Origin: CAG-1031 sp964391735
GTDB lineage: Bacteria > Bacteroidota > Bacteroidia > Bacteroidales > Muribaculaceae
Length of the DNA: 13,079 bases
Assembly: GCA_964391735.1 (NCBI GenBank)
Contig: CAYMNF010000056.1
Coordinates: 1 to 13,079, forward strand
Reading direction: 5' to 3'
Of the stretch, positions 1 through 7,079 are shown in pieces; the stretch's first letter is position 1, and each line of letters starts with the position of its first letter. The position numbers and the translations under genes were made by a program. The notes below the pieces were generated by a model. That model made no database searches and was not told the origin of the DNA. It was given only the letters and a program-made list of their open reading frames with translations.

Positions 1-1265
1 GCTACAAGGCATACTGGGAGGATGGTGCCCAGATTATCGCCCCGCATGATGTCAACATCATCAACCACGTCGGGCAGATCAAGGATGTACGTGACATCAA
101 GATGACCCCCAACCCCGACCTGATTCAAATTGTCGGCCCGGAGGTTGACGAGGCCTTCCTGGCAGCGATCAAGGGTCTGCAGCTGAGCCCCGACATCGTA
201 AAGAAATACAGCGACCTTAAGATTGTGTATACCCCCATTCACGGCACGGGTGTAAAGCTTATCCCCGAGAGCCTGCGCAACTACGGGTTTACCAACATTA
301 TTAATGTTCCGGCCCAGGATGTCCCCTCCGGGGAGTTCCCCACGGTTGAGAGCCCGAACCCCGAGGTACCCTCAGCCATGGCCATGGCCATCGAGAAAGC
401 GCGTGAGGTGGATGCCGACATTGTGATGGCAAGTGACCCGGACGCTGACCGCATCGGTTGTGTTATCCGCGACAACAATGGCGAGTATGTGCTTCTCAAC
501 GGCAACCAGATTGTGATGATATTGTTGTACTACATCATCACACGCTACAAGGAGCTCGGACGTATGACCGGCAACGAGTATGTGGTGAAAACCATTGTTA
601 CCACCGAGACTATCAAGGCCATCGCCGACAATGCCGGCGTAAGGATGTTTGACTGTTACACCGGTTTCAAATGGATTGCTGCCGTGATACGTGACAATGA
701 GCAGACCATGAAGTACATTGGAGGCGGTGAGGAGAGCTACGGCTTCCTTGCAGAGACCTTCTGCCGTGACAAAGACGCTGTCAGCGCTATCTCTCTGATG
801 GCTGAGGCATGCGCATGGGCCAAGAGCAATGGCATGGACTTCCAAGGCCTTTTGCAGGACATATATATCAAGAATGGTTTCAGCCACGAGGTTGGTATCT
901 CGGTTGTTCGTCCCGGTAAAACCGGTGCCGATGAGATCCAGCAGATGATGCGCAACTTCCGCTCAAACGCTCCCAAGACCCTTGGCGGCAGCCCCGTTGT
1001 TTTGTCAAAGGATTTTGATGCCCTCGAGGTTGTGGATGTCACCACCGGCGAGAAGCAGAAGATGGATATGCCGGCAACCAGCAACGTGCTGCAGTTCTAC
1101 ACCGCTGACAAGTCAAAAGTGTCAATCCGTCCCAGCGGTACCGAACCCAAAATCAAATTCTATATCGAGGTGAAGGCACCGATGGCCACCGCTGGCGATT
1201 ATGATGCTGCCAACAAGGCTGCCGAAGAAAAAATTGAGGCTATCAAGAAGGACCTCGGTATCTAA
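1..1265 (+). CDS. Phosphoglucomutase/phosphomannomutase family protein, 5' truncated by window edge
   Basis: Alpha-D-phosphohexomutase, which interconverts hexose 1-phosphates and 6-phosphates in the cytoplasm, feeding glycolysis and sugar-nucleotide synthesis. The open frame begins at base 3 before the first in-window ATG at 102, so the true start is upstream: codons 3-101 read in frame as YKAYWEDGAQII...HDVNIINHVGQI. Counting from the ATG at 102, the metal-binding loop DPDADRIG is at residues 112-119, the sugar-specificity loop GGGEESYGF at 207-215, and the phosphate-binding loop RPSGTEPK at 343-350. The phosphoserine loop (TASHNP-type) must lie before the window. About 420 residues are visible; related Bacteroidales phosphosugar mutases are near 580, so roughly the first quarter is missing. 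Glucose versus mannose specificity cannot be settled from the sequence. A terminator hairpin follows, so this is the last gene of its transcript. Confidence 0.95.
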   Translation, partial: YKAYWEDGAQIIAPHDVNIINHVGQIKDVRDIKMTPNPDLIQIVGPEVDEAFLAAIKGLQLSPDIVKKYSDLKIVYTPIHGTGVKLIPESLRNYGFTNIINVPAQDVPSGEFPTVESPNPEVPSAMAMAIEKAREVDADIVMASDPDADRIGCVIRDNNGEYVLLNGNQIVMILLYYIITRYKELGRMTGNEYVVKTIVTTETIKAIADNAGVRMFDCYTGFKWIAAVIRDNEQTMKYIGGGEESYGFLAETFCRDKDAVSAISLMAEACAWAKSNGMDFQGLLQDIYIKNGFSHEVGISVVRPGKTGADEIQQMMRNFRSNAPKTLGGSPVVLSKDFDALEVVDVTTGEKQKMDMPATSNVLQFYTADKSKVSIRPSGTEPKIKFYIEVKAPMATAGDYDAANKAAEEKIEAIKKDLGI

Positions 1266-1295
1266 GAACTACGCGAGGTAATTAGATAAAACTGA

Positions 1296-1344
1296 CAAAA
1301 AGGCTGTGGCGTAAATCACAATTTGCGTCACAGCCTTAATTTTA
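1296..1344 (+). terminator. Rho-independent terminator after the phosphohexomutase gene
   Basis: Arms 1300-1311 (AAGGCTGTGGCG) and 1326-1337 (CGTCACAGCCTT) form a 12-bp stem with one G-U pair and a 14-base loop. The stem is flanked by an A-run and by AATTTT on the 3' side. It lies 35 bases after the stop codon. Confidence 0.75.
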
Positions 1345-1379
1345 AACGGAAAGAGGGGCCGGCGGATTGCCGACCCCTC
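1340..1379 (-). terminator. Possible minus-strand terminator hairpin
   Basis: Arms 1353-1363 (GAGGGGCCGGC) and 1369-1379 (GCCGACCCCTC) give an 11-bp stem with one C-A mismatch and a 5-base loop. On the - strand the stem is followed by TTTCCGTTTAAAATT, which is moderately T-rich. It could end transcripts from the NlpC/M16 unit or from a short transcript in the gap. It could also simply be a second, back-up terminator facing the first one. Confidence 0.45.
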
Positions 1380-1427
1380 CCTCACGTTTCAACTATTTAT
1401 TTATGAGAGCCTCAATATCCGGTATCA

Positions 1428-1493
1428 CTACCAAACATAAAGGTTGAGGGATTTTTTGTTGTTATCCTTCTCGTCATAATTTGAAAACCTCAT
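1428..1493 (-). CDS. Doubtful 21-residue ORF in the convergent gap
   Basis: An ATG at 1493-1491 opens 21 codons, beginning MRFSNYDEKD and ending LYVW, with a TAG at 1430-1428. The peptide is hydrophilic and charged, with neither a signal peptide nor a membrane segment. A GC-rich hairpin lies about 50 bases downstream on the same strand. There is no clear ribosome-binding site or good promoter, and I do not recognise the peptide. It could be a real small protein, the end of a decayed gene, or chance. It is listed because nothing else explains this stretch. Confidence 0.15.
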   Translation of the reverse strand: MRFSNYDEKDNNKKSLNLYVW

Positions 1494-1702
1494 CTGCTTA
1501 TTTCATTATTCTCTTTATCTCTTGTTCTTTAATTACATAACAACCTATCACACAGAAAGTAGGATGCCAATAAATTAAAAGAGTTTAAAAAGTACTAATA
1601 TTCAGCAGATTTTAACTTAAAATTTAGCATTTAGGGTGTATATGACGCCTTTAACCCCATTTCTCACGAATAGGGTAACAAAAAATGCTGTGAAAGGAGG
1701 AA

Positions 1703-2995
1703 CTATTTGCCGGCTAAAGCCACCCGCAGTTTCTCGGGATTGATGTATTTTGCTGCAATATCCGCGGCCATTTGCGGCGAGAGGGTGTTGAGCGCTTGCA
1801 GGCGTTGCTCAAAGTAGTTGTCTGGCATACCAAGGACAAGCGGGAAAATGTGATAGTCCTGGATGCTGAAAGGTGAGTCCAGAAGCCCCAACAAGCGCGT
1901 TGACAGGTATGAGCGCACACGGCCAATCTCATCAGGGGTGTAGGTTGCCGGGTCAGCCAGCCGTACCATCTCCTTTTTGACCTCCTCAATAACCGGGTCG
2001 ACGTTGGCGGCATCACATTGGGTAGACACTGTAATTCGGGCAACGTCAAAGACCCCTTCAAGGGCGGCATAAATGCCATACGTCAGGCCCTTTGACTCGC
2101 GGATGTTCAGCATTAAACGGCTGCCGAAATACCCGCCTAAAACAGTCACGACAGTGTGGAGAGGCACATAATCAGGGTGGTTGCGGCCGATCTCTACCGG
2201 TATGAAGGCCTCAACGGCGGATTGCCGGCTTTTGGGCATACTGTCCTTTTCTACGGTGCCGACCGACACGGGGCACGGTTGTACCTTTGTAAAGCCCAAA
2301 CCGGGAGAGTTTAACCCCTCAAAGGCAAATGAGCGGTTAACAATATCCTCCATCTCGGGAGTAATCCGTCCGGAAAGATACAGATGCAATGAGCTCGGTG
2401 AGAAGGCTTTATGGTAAAGGTCTTCAGCCATTTGCCGTGTTAGGGCTCGCACATCGCCGGGGGTATCGAAATGGCAAGCAGGGTTGTGAGGCCCATAGAA
2501 CATTTTGTCGCTGCACAACGAGGCGCGGAAACTGACCTGTTGCATTTCCTCCTCAAGTTGCAGTGCGGCTTTGTCGCGTCGCACCTCAAACTCATGTTGA
2601 GGGAAAGAGGGGGTAGCGAGCATGCTGGCAAAGACCGGAGCCACCTCGCCGAATGTGTGATTCAGCGAGAAGAGTTGATGCCGGCTGAAGTGATGGTCAC
2701 AAGAGTTCCCGACCCATGCCCCGTTATAGTCAAAAATGTTTGCCAGCTCCTCACCGGTTTTCCCGTCGGCCCCGTCTTTCACCATTGAGTGCATCAGCCT
2801 GAGAAGGGAGGGGTGCTCAACCTCAAACGTGCCACCGTCAATCACAACTGACAGGCGGCTGACTTCGGCCTCGCCACCGTCATAGACGCTGAGGGGGATG
2901 CCGTTATCAAGAGTTAGAGAGCGGGTGGGATAGGGGAGAGTAAGGTTCCCGACACTGTGAATGGCGGGGGCTTTTGTTCTGTCAAGCTGTGACAT
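1703..2995 (-). CDS. M16-family peptidase-like protein without the HXXEH zinc motif
   Basis: Member of the M16 (pitrilysin/insulinase-like) fold, about 430 residues, which is the usual M16B length. The conserved C-terminal half is clear: GGYFGSRLMLNIRESKGLTYG (about residues 287-307) contains the R/Y signature needed for substrate binding. At the position of the catalytic HXXEH the sequence is LRLMH (65-69), in the context SLLRLMHSMVKDG, so the first His and the Glu are lost and only the second His remains. Such inactive subunits normally pair with an active M16 partner; none is present here. No signal peptide is visible. It follows the NlpC/P60 gene on the same strand with about 27 bases between, suggesting one transcript. 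I prefer the ATG at 2995; an in-frame GTG at 3004 would add three residues. The assignment to the fold is firm; lack of activity is inferred. Confidence 0.85.
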   Translation of the reverse strand: MSQLDRTKAPAIHSVGNLTLPYPTRSLTLDNGIPLSVYDGGEAEVSRLSVVIDGGTFEVEHPSLLRLMHSMVKDGADGKTGEELANIFDYNGAWVGNSCDHHFSRHQLFSLNHTFGEVAPVFASMLATPSFPQHEFEVRRDKAALQLEEEMQQVSFRASLCSDKMFYGPHNPACHFDTPGDVRALTRQMAEDLYHKAFSPSSLHLYLSGRITPEMEDIVNRSFAFEGLNSPGLGFTKVQPCPVSVGTVEKDSMPKSRQSAVEAFIPVEIGRNHPDYVPLHTVVTVLGGYFGSRLMLNIRESKGLTYGIYAALEGVFDVARITVSTQCDAANVDPVIEEVKKEMVRLADPATYTPDEIGRVRSYLSTRLLGLLDSPFSIQDYHIFPLVLGMPDNYFEQRLQALNTLSPQMAADIAAKYINPEKLRVALAGK

Positions 2996-3022
2996 TTCGG
3001 GCACTGTCAGTGGAAAGGTAAG

Positions 3023-3880
3023 TTAGGGATTGGCCGACATGACCTGTTCAGGGGTCTTCTCTTGCAGCCTCAAAAGTACTGAAGCACGGGGGTCAGCCGG
3101 CGCAGGTGTATTAGCGGCCATCAACGGCTGCGGTGCGGGGGTTACCTTTACAGGTTCAACCTTTGGCGGTTCAGGCTTGGGAGCAGCCTTGACTGCCGGT
3201 TTGGAGACCTTGGGGGTTGTAGCCCGTGGTGCTTTCTTTTCCGGCTGCTTTGTCTGCCGTTTTTCCTCCTTAACCACCGGGGCACTGTGCGCCATAAGCT
3301 GAGCGTTCTTCTCGCGGTTCACCATGGCATGGTATTGCTGCACCTTACCCCCGGTCAGTAGCCGTCGACTGTAATAGTTGCCCTCAATGCTGCTGATAAT
3401 CACGCCCTTTGATGAGGAAGCGTGTATCATTTGGCCGTCACCAATGTAAAGCCCCACGTGGCTTACGCGGCCAACTTGGTCTTTGGTGGTATCGAAAAAC
3501 ACCAGATCACCGGGTGACAATGCCTCACGCTTGACGTTGGTGCACCACTGGCTTTGGGAAGCCGAGGTGCGGGGAAGCTTTATGTCCAATGCGCACTTGA
3601 ATACCTGCAGAACAAACCCTGAACAGTCAACACCATCACGGTCATTGCCGCCATACAGGTAGGGGACGCCCAGCCATGACCGGGCCTCCTCAATAAGGCG
3701 CGTTGTTACCTCAGCGTCATAAAAGACAGGTGTCTCGACGCGCAGCTCAGTACGGGCCGGGGCGGATTTCTTCCCCGCAGCAACACCGGCTGTGACAGCC
3801 TTGTGCGACGAGCAAGAGGCGAAAATCATTGTGGTGGATAACGCCACAAACAGCAATATTTTTTGAAGCCTATTTTCCAT
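3023..3880 (-). CDS. NlpC/P60-family lipoprotein, probable cell-wall peptidase
   Basis: Probable peptidoglycan endopeptidase of the NlpC/P60 cysteine-peptidase family, acting at the envelope. Starting from MENRLQK, a hydrophobic signal runs to residue 22 and ends in IFASC, a lipobox-like site with Cys23 as the likely lipidated residue. The catalytic domain spans about 55-185: Cys86 in DGVDCSGF, His141 in RVSHVGLYIGDG and His153 in MIHASS. After about residue 190 comes a roughly 95-residue tail rich in Lys, Pro and Ala (KQPEKKAPRATT...), probably disordered. A longer frame opens at an ATG at 3913, but that would place MQLIFCYICPC before the signal and overlap a promoter-like TATATTTG, so the start at 3880 is preferred. 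It precedes the M16-like gene and is divergent from htrA. Confidence 0.88.
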   Translation of the reverse strand: MENRLQKILLFVALSTTMIFASCSSHKAVTAGVAAGKKSAPARTELRVETPVFYDAEVTTRLIEEARSWLGVPYLYGGNDRDGVDCSGFVLQVFKCALDIKLPRTSASQSQWCTNVKREALSPGDLVFFDTTKDQVGRVSHVGLYIGDGQMIHASSSKGVIISSIEGNYYSRRLLTGGKVQQYHAMVNREKNAQLMAHSAPVVKEEKRQTKQPEKKAPRATTPKVSKPAVKAAPKPEPPKVEPVKVTPAPQPLMAANTPAPADPRASVLLRLQEKTPEQVMSANP

Positions 3881-3887
3881 GCACGGG

Positions 3888-3895
3888 CAAATATA
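3888..3895 (-). promoter_or_regulatory. Possible Bacteroidetes -7 box for the NlpC/P60 gene
   Basis: On the - strand TATATTTG matches the Bacteroidetes TAnnTTTG box. It ends only 7 bases before the preferred ATG, which would make the mRNA almost leaderless. No TTTG is seen 19-21 bases upstream, so the call is weak. Confidence 0.3.
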
Positions 3896-4005
3896 GCAAA
3901 AAATCAATTGCATGATGCCTCATTAGTTAAATAATTTAAAAATTATGGACAAAAAGTGTAATAAGCGGGGTAAAAACCCGTATTAAACATGATAAACGAA
4001 TACTA

Positions 4006-5496
4006 ATGCCGAAAAATAAGAAAGAACAATTTATGATAGACAAGAAGAAAATTTCCGTTGCCCTGCTGGGACTTGCCCTTGTTGGCGGGCTTGGCACTAC
4101 GTGCCGTGCTGCCTCGATGGTGCGCACCTCGGCCAGCGTAGGGAGCAACGTTGACTTTACCCGTGCTGCCGAGAGTACTGTTAACAGCGTGGTGTCCATA
4201 AAGAATTTTGCCAATCCCCGCTATAACAATTCCGGGATGAATCCTTTTATGGACGACCCCTTCTTTGACTTTTTCTTTGGCCCGCAACAGCGTCGACAAA
4301 ACGAACCCCAAAAGGAGGGTGAACCCGTTCAACAGGGACTTGGCTCAGGTGTTATCATCAGCCCGGATGGTTACATCGTTACCAACAATCATGTTATTGA
4401 CGGTGCCGACCGCCTGGATGTTGTGCTGAATGACAACCGCACTTTCAACGCTACTGTCGTGGGTACTGACCCGGTTACCGATATTGCTCTTATAAAGATC
4501 GAGGCTGACGGCCTTCACGCCATACGTATGGGTGACAGTGACGACCTGAAGGTTGGCGAGTGGGTTCTCGCAGTGGGAAACCCTTTCGGGTTTACCTCAA
4601 CCGTAACCTCGGGTATCGTGTCGGCAAAGGCACGCAGCATTTCGGCAAACACCGGCAACCGTCGTCGCAACGGGCAGATGGGTGTCGAGAGCTACATCCA
4701 GACCGATGCAGCTGTTAACCCCGGCAACTCAGGTGGCGCCTTGGTGAACCTTAACGGGGAACTGGTAGGTATCAATACCGCTATTTATTCAAACACCGGC
4801 TCATACTCAGGCTACTCATTTGCCGTGCCTGTTTCATTGGTAAGCAAGGTTGTTGAGGACCTGCGCACCTATGGAGCCGTGCAGCGTGCCGTTTTGGGTG
4901 TCACCATCCAGAATCTTACCGCTGAGTTGGCAAAGAAGCATGACATTGATGGTTACAGTGAGGGTGTTCTTGTAACCGGGTTCGCTGACCGTTCATCAGC
5001 CCGCGATGCCGGTATTGAGGAGGATGACTTGCTGATTGAATTTGACGGTGTGCCCTTGAAGAGTGTCTCTCAACTTCAGGAACTTGTTGGCCGTCATCGT
5101 CCCGGTGACCGTGTAAAGGTTACATACGTGCGTAATAACAAACGCCATACAGCTGACATCAAGTTGATGAACTCACAGGGTAATACCGAGGTTAGCACCC
5201 GCGGGCAGTTCACCGATTTGGGCTGTGCATTTGTTACCCTTGACAAGCAGCAATGCCGCGAACTGGGTATTGCCGGTGGCGTCCAGGTAAAGGGCGTCAA
5301 GGAAGGTAAGATGCGCGCCCAGGGTGTAAAAGATGGCTTTGTCATTACCAAGGTGAATAACCAGAAGGTTGCTTCAGTTGATGACATAGAGCGCATTTAC
5401 AACGCTATCATACAGGAAGATGGTGACCACGTATTGTTCCTGAGCGGAATGTATCCCACCGGTCGCAATCATTATTATGCAATACCCCTTGACTGA
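4006..5496 (+). CDS. Periplasmic HtrA/Deg-family serine protease with two PDZ domains
   Basis: Trypsin-like protease/chaperone of the DegP/DegQ/HtrA family, which removes or refolds damaged envelope proteins. The N-terminus has a signal peptide (KKKISVALLGLALVGGLG, about 13-30, likely cut after TTCRA). The protease domain carries the catalytic triad His129 (VTNNHVI), Asp159 (DPVTDIALIK) and Ser242 (PGNSGGALVN). A Phe/Gln-rich insertion (about 77-110, FFDFFFGPQQRR) corresponds to the LA loop region. PDZ1 spans about 293-388 and PDZ2 about 400-490, the DegP/DegQ layout, at full length (496). A second in-frame ATG at 4033, preceded by AAGAAAG, gives a more compact signal peptide and is about equally likely as the start. 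I see no consensus housekeeping promoter upstream, which would fit stress control by an alternative sigma factor, but that is inference. The choice between DegP and DegQ is not possible here. Confidence 0.95.
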   Translation: MPKNKKEQFMIDKKKISVALLGLALVGGLGTTCRAASMVRTSASVGSNVDFTRAAESTVNSVVSIKNFANPRYNNSGMNPFMDDPFFDFFFGPQQRRQNEPQKEGEPVQQGLGSGVIISPDGYIVTNNHVIDGADRLDVVLNDNRTFNATVVGTDPVTDIALIKIEADGLHAIRMGDSDDLKVGEWVLAVGNPFGFTSTVTSGIVSAKARSISANTGNRRRNGQMGVESYIQTDAAVNPGNSGGALVNLNGELVGINTAIYSNTGSYSGYSFAVPVSLVSKVVEDLRTYGAVQRAVLGVTIQNLTAELAKKHDIDGYSEGVLVTGFADRSSARDAGIEEDDLLIEFDGVPLKSVSQLQELVGRHRPGDRVKVTYVRNNKRHTADIKLMNSQGNTEVSTRGQFTDLGCAFVTLDKQQCRELGIAGGVQVKGVKEGKMRAQGVKDGFVITKVNNQKVASVDDIERIYNAIIQEDGDHVLFLSGMYPTGRNHYYAIPLD

Positions 5497-5516
5497 TTTC
5501 AGTCAGATAAATAACA

Positions 5517-5552
5517 AACGCAGGCTGTGCCCAATCGGACGCAGCCTGCGTT
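5517..5552. terminator. Bidirectional terminator between convergent htrA and queF
   Basis: Perfect 11-bp arms AACGCAGGCTG (5517-5527) and CAGCCTGCGTT (5542-5552) enclose a 14-base loop. On the - strand the stem is followed by TGTTATTTATC, and on the + strand by GTGTATC, so it probably serves queF best but can end both transcripts. It sits in the only gap between the two genes. Confidence 0.7.
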
Positions 5553-5571
5553 GTGTATCAGGGGGAGGATA

Positions 5572-6048
5572 TTATACTGTTTGCCTGAAGGCCGCAAGGA
5601 GTCGCTCGCGGGCCATTGCCTGATGCTCAGGGTCAGCGTAGTTGGCAAACGGGTAAATTGAGATACCGCCTCGGGGCATAAAGAGGCCTATTACCTCAAG
5701 GTAGCGCGGACGCATCAGGCGCACCAAATCATCTTTGATGATGTTGACGCAATCCTCATGAAACGCACCGTGGTTGCGGAAACTGAACAGATAAAGCTTC
5801 AGGGATTTGCTTTCAACCATCAATTCATCGGGGATGTAGTTGATGATGATGGTGGCAAAGTCGGGTTGTGCGGTGATGGGGCACAGGGATGTAAACTCCG
5901 GGCAATTGAAGGTGACCAGATAATCTTGTTCGGGATGCTTGTTGATAAAGGTCTCAAGCACGTCCGGGGTATAAGTTTGGGGATATTTGGTACTGTTATT
6001 CCCCAACAGGGTCAACCCATCAAGCTCATTCTTATCCCTCTGTGACAT
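5572..6048 (-). CDS. queF: NADPH-dependent 7-cyano-7-deazaguanine reductase (QueF, short type)
   Basis: QueF reduces preQ0 to preQ1 with NADPH, a step in making queuosine for tRNAs with GUN anticodons. The protein is 158 residues, the size of the unimodular (B. subtilis-like) class. The catalytic Cys56 is in FTSLCPITAQPDFA with the acid Asp63 in the same motif. The QueF signature ESKSLKLY is at 79-86, and the His/Glu pair HEDC at 97-100 fits the substrate pocket. The ATG at 6048 is followed directly by MSQRDKNELDG, and no alternative start looks better. It lies 30 bases downstream of the tRNA-Arg on the same strand and has no evident promoter of its own in that gap, so it is probably transcribed from the tRNA promoter or by read-through from lysS-dapA. 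Confidence 0.95.
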   Translation of the reverse strand: MSQRDKNELDGLTLLGNNSTKYPQTYTPDVLETFINKHPEQDYLVTFNCPEFTSLCPITAQPDFATIIINYIPDELMVESKSLKLYLFSFRNHGAFHEDCVNIIKDDLVRLMRPRYLEVIGLFMPRGGISIYPFANYADPEHQAMARERLLAAFRQTV

Positions 6049-6078
6049 CTCCTCTGCTCTTAATGTAGATTATCAATG

Positions 6079-6152
6079 TGAACCAGGGGGGGCTCGAACC
6101 CCCGACCGTCGGCTTAGAAGGCCGATGCTCTATCCAACTGAGCTACTGGTCC
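6079..6152 (-). tRNA. tRNA-Arg, anticodon TCT
   Basis: A 74-base cloverleaf can be folded exactly. The acceptor GGACCAG pairs with CTGGTTC (one G-U), followed by discriminator A. The D arm is GCTC/GAGC with loop AGTTGGATA. The anticodon stem TCGGC/GCCGA has loop CTTCTAA, giving anticodon TCT (reads AGA). The T arm is GGGGG/CCCCC with loop TTCGAGC. The CCA end is not encoded (CAT follows the discriminator base). It is transcribed from the - strand, between dapA and queF. Confidence 0.96.
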
Positions 6153-6168
6153 GGCACTTTTTGCAGTG

Positions 6169-6200
6169 CAAAGTTATGTTTTTTTCTTCTACTGTTCAAA
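6169..6200 (-). promoter_or_regulatory. Promoter of the tRNA-Arg (and probably queF)
   Basis: On the - strand TTTG (6200-6197), a gap of exactly 20 bases, and TAACTTTG (6176-6169) match the Bacteroidetes housekeeping promoter (TTTG, N19-21, TAnnTTTG). The tRNA begins 16 bases downstream of the box, so the leader is short. The upstream box lies in the last codons of dapA. Confidence 0.75.
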
Positions 6201-7079
6201 TTGGCGCAGGGCTTCTTGCATGGCCGCGCGGGTGGCCGCTGTGACGGGCACCAGGGGCAGACGCATATAATCTGAACAGATGCCCATGACATTAAGGAGC
6301 GATTTCAATCCCGAGGGGTTGCCGTTGACAAACAGTAGGCGGCACAACTCCTTGAGGGATTCATTGATTTTTTCAGCCTCGGCAGCTTTGCCGGCCAGGG
6401 CCAGGCGCACCATCTCGCTGAACTGTTGTGGGAAGGCATTGGCCATCACGGAGATTACCCCGTTGCCCCCGTTTGCAATCAGCCAGCATGTCAGTGAGTC
6501 ATCGCCTGACAGTATCGAGAAATCTTCTGGCCGAGGGTTGTTCTCAATTATCTCCTTGATCTGTTCAGGGTTGCCCGAGGCCTCCTTAATACCACAAATG
6601 TTCGCGCAATTTTTGGCAAGCCAAAGGGTTGTCTCAGGTGTCATGTTTACGCCGGTCCTGCCGGGGATGTTATACAGGATAACGGGTACCGGTGATGCAT
6701 CGGCAATGGCCTCGAAGTGACGACGCAGGCCGGCTTGTGAGGGCTTGTTGTAGAACGGGGCAACCGATAATACCGCGCTGAAGTGGTTGGGGTCAACGCT
6801 CTTAAGCTCTTGGCACACGCTGTCGGTGCAATTGCCGCCGATGCCGATGACAACCGGCATTCGGCCTTTGGCTTTATGGGCAACATGCAGGGCAAGGGCG
6901 TGGCGCTCATGCCGCGTCAGTGTGGGGGTCTCTGCCGTGGTACCCAATGTCACCAGGAAGTCGGCGCCCCCGGGTTCCATTATGCGGTCAATAATGACAT
7001 CAAGGGCTTGATAGTCAATATGACCCGTTTGTGGGTCAAAAGGGGTGCAGAGCGCTACACCGGTGCCGGTCGGTTTCAT
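6189..7079 (-). CDS. dapA: 4-hydroxy-tetrahydrodipicolinate synthase
   Basis: DapA condenses pyruvate with aspartate semialdehyde, the first step specific to the diaminopimelate/lysine branch; diaminopimelate also crosslinks peptidoglycan. The 296-residue TIM barrel is family length. Visible active-site residues are Thr47-Thr48 in GTTAET, Tyr110 in APFYNKP, Tyr136 and Arg141 in LYNIPGRTG, and the Schiff-base Lys165 in GIKEASG. SGDDS follows the Lys strand as expected. The start codon overlaps the lysS stop by four bases (ATGA, 7079-7076), pointing to one transcript and translational coupling with lysyl-tRNA synthetase. Related N-acetylneuraminate lyases share the fold, but the GTTAE and YNIPGRTG motifs favour DapA. 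Confidence 0.95.
   Translation of the reverse strand: MKPTGTGVALCTPFDPQTGHIDYQALDVIIDRIMEPGGADFLVTLGTTAETPTLTRHERHALALHVAHKAKGRMPVVIGIGGNCTDSVCQELKSVDPNHFSAVLSVAPFYNKPSQAGLRRHFEAIADASPVPVILYNIPGRTGVNMTPETTLWLAKNCANICGIKEASGNPEQIKEIIENNPRPEDFSILSGDDSLTCWLIANGGNGVISVMANAFPQQFSEMVRLALAGKAAEAEKINESLKELCRLLFVNGNPSGLKSLLNVMGICSDYMRLPLVPVTAATRAAMQEALRQFEQ

Larger units (their letters stand above)
1266..1702. other. AT-rich convergent intergenic region
   Basis: A gap of 437 bases lies between the ends of two convergent genes. It holds the terminator at 1296-1344, a second GC-rich hairpin at 1353-1379, a very short doubtful ORF at 1428-1493, and AT-rich sequence from about 1490 to 1640. A weak palindrome (ACCCCATT/AATAGGGT, one mismatch) lies just downstream of the M16-like gene near 1650-1680. 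It has no clear T-run on the - strand, so I do not call it a terminator. I see no tRNA and no convincing longer coding sequence. Confidence 0.6.

Noticed and set aside
372..887. 171-residue ORF antisense to the phosphohexomutase
   Set aside because: It is fully inside a gene with strong family motifs, has no motif of its own, and is explained by codon bias on the opposite strand.
2995..3004. GTG at 3004 as the start of the M16-like gene
   Set aside because: An in-frame ATG lies three codons later, and neither site has a clear ribosome-binding sequence; ATG is the commoner start. It cannot be excluded.
3966..3980. Small CGGG/CCCG hairpin upstream of htrA as a riboswitch or attenuator
   Set aside because: A 4-bp stem is too short to support a regulatory call.
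5491..5504. GACTG/CAGTC hairpin over the htrA stop codon
   Set aside because: The 5-bp stem has no T-run; the stronger hairpin at 5517-5552 explains termination.
6079..6152. tRNA-Arg as an integration site for a mobile element
   Set aside because: There is no integrase nearby and no second copy of the tRNA 3' end in the window; the neighbours are housekeeping genes.
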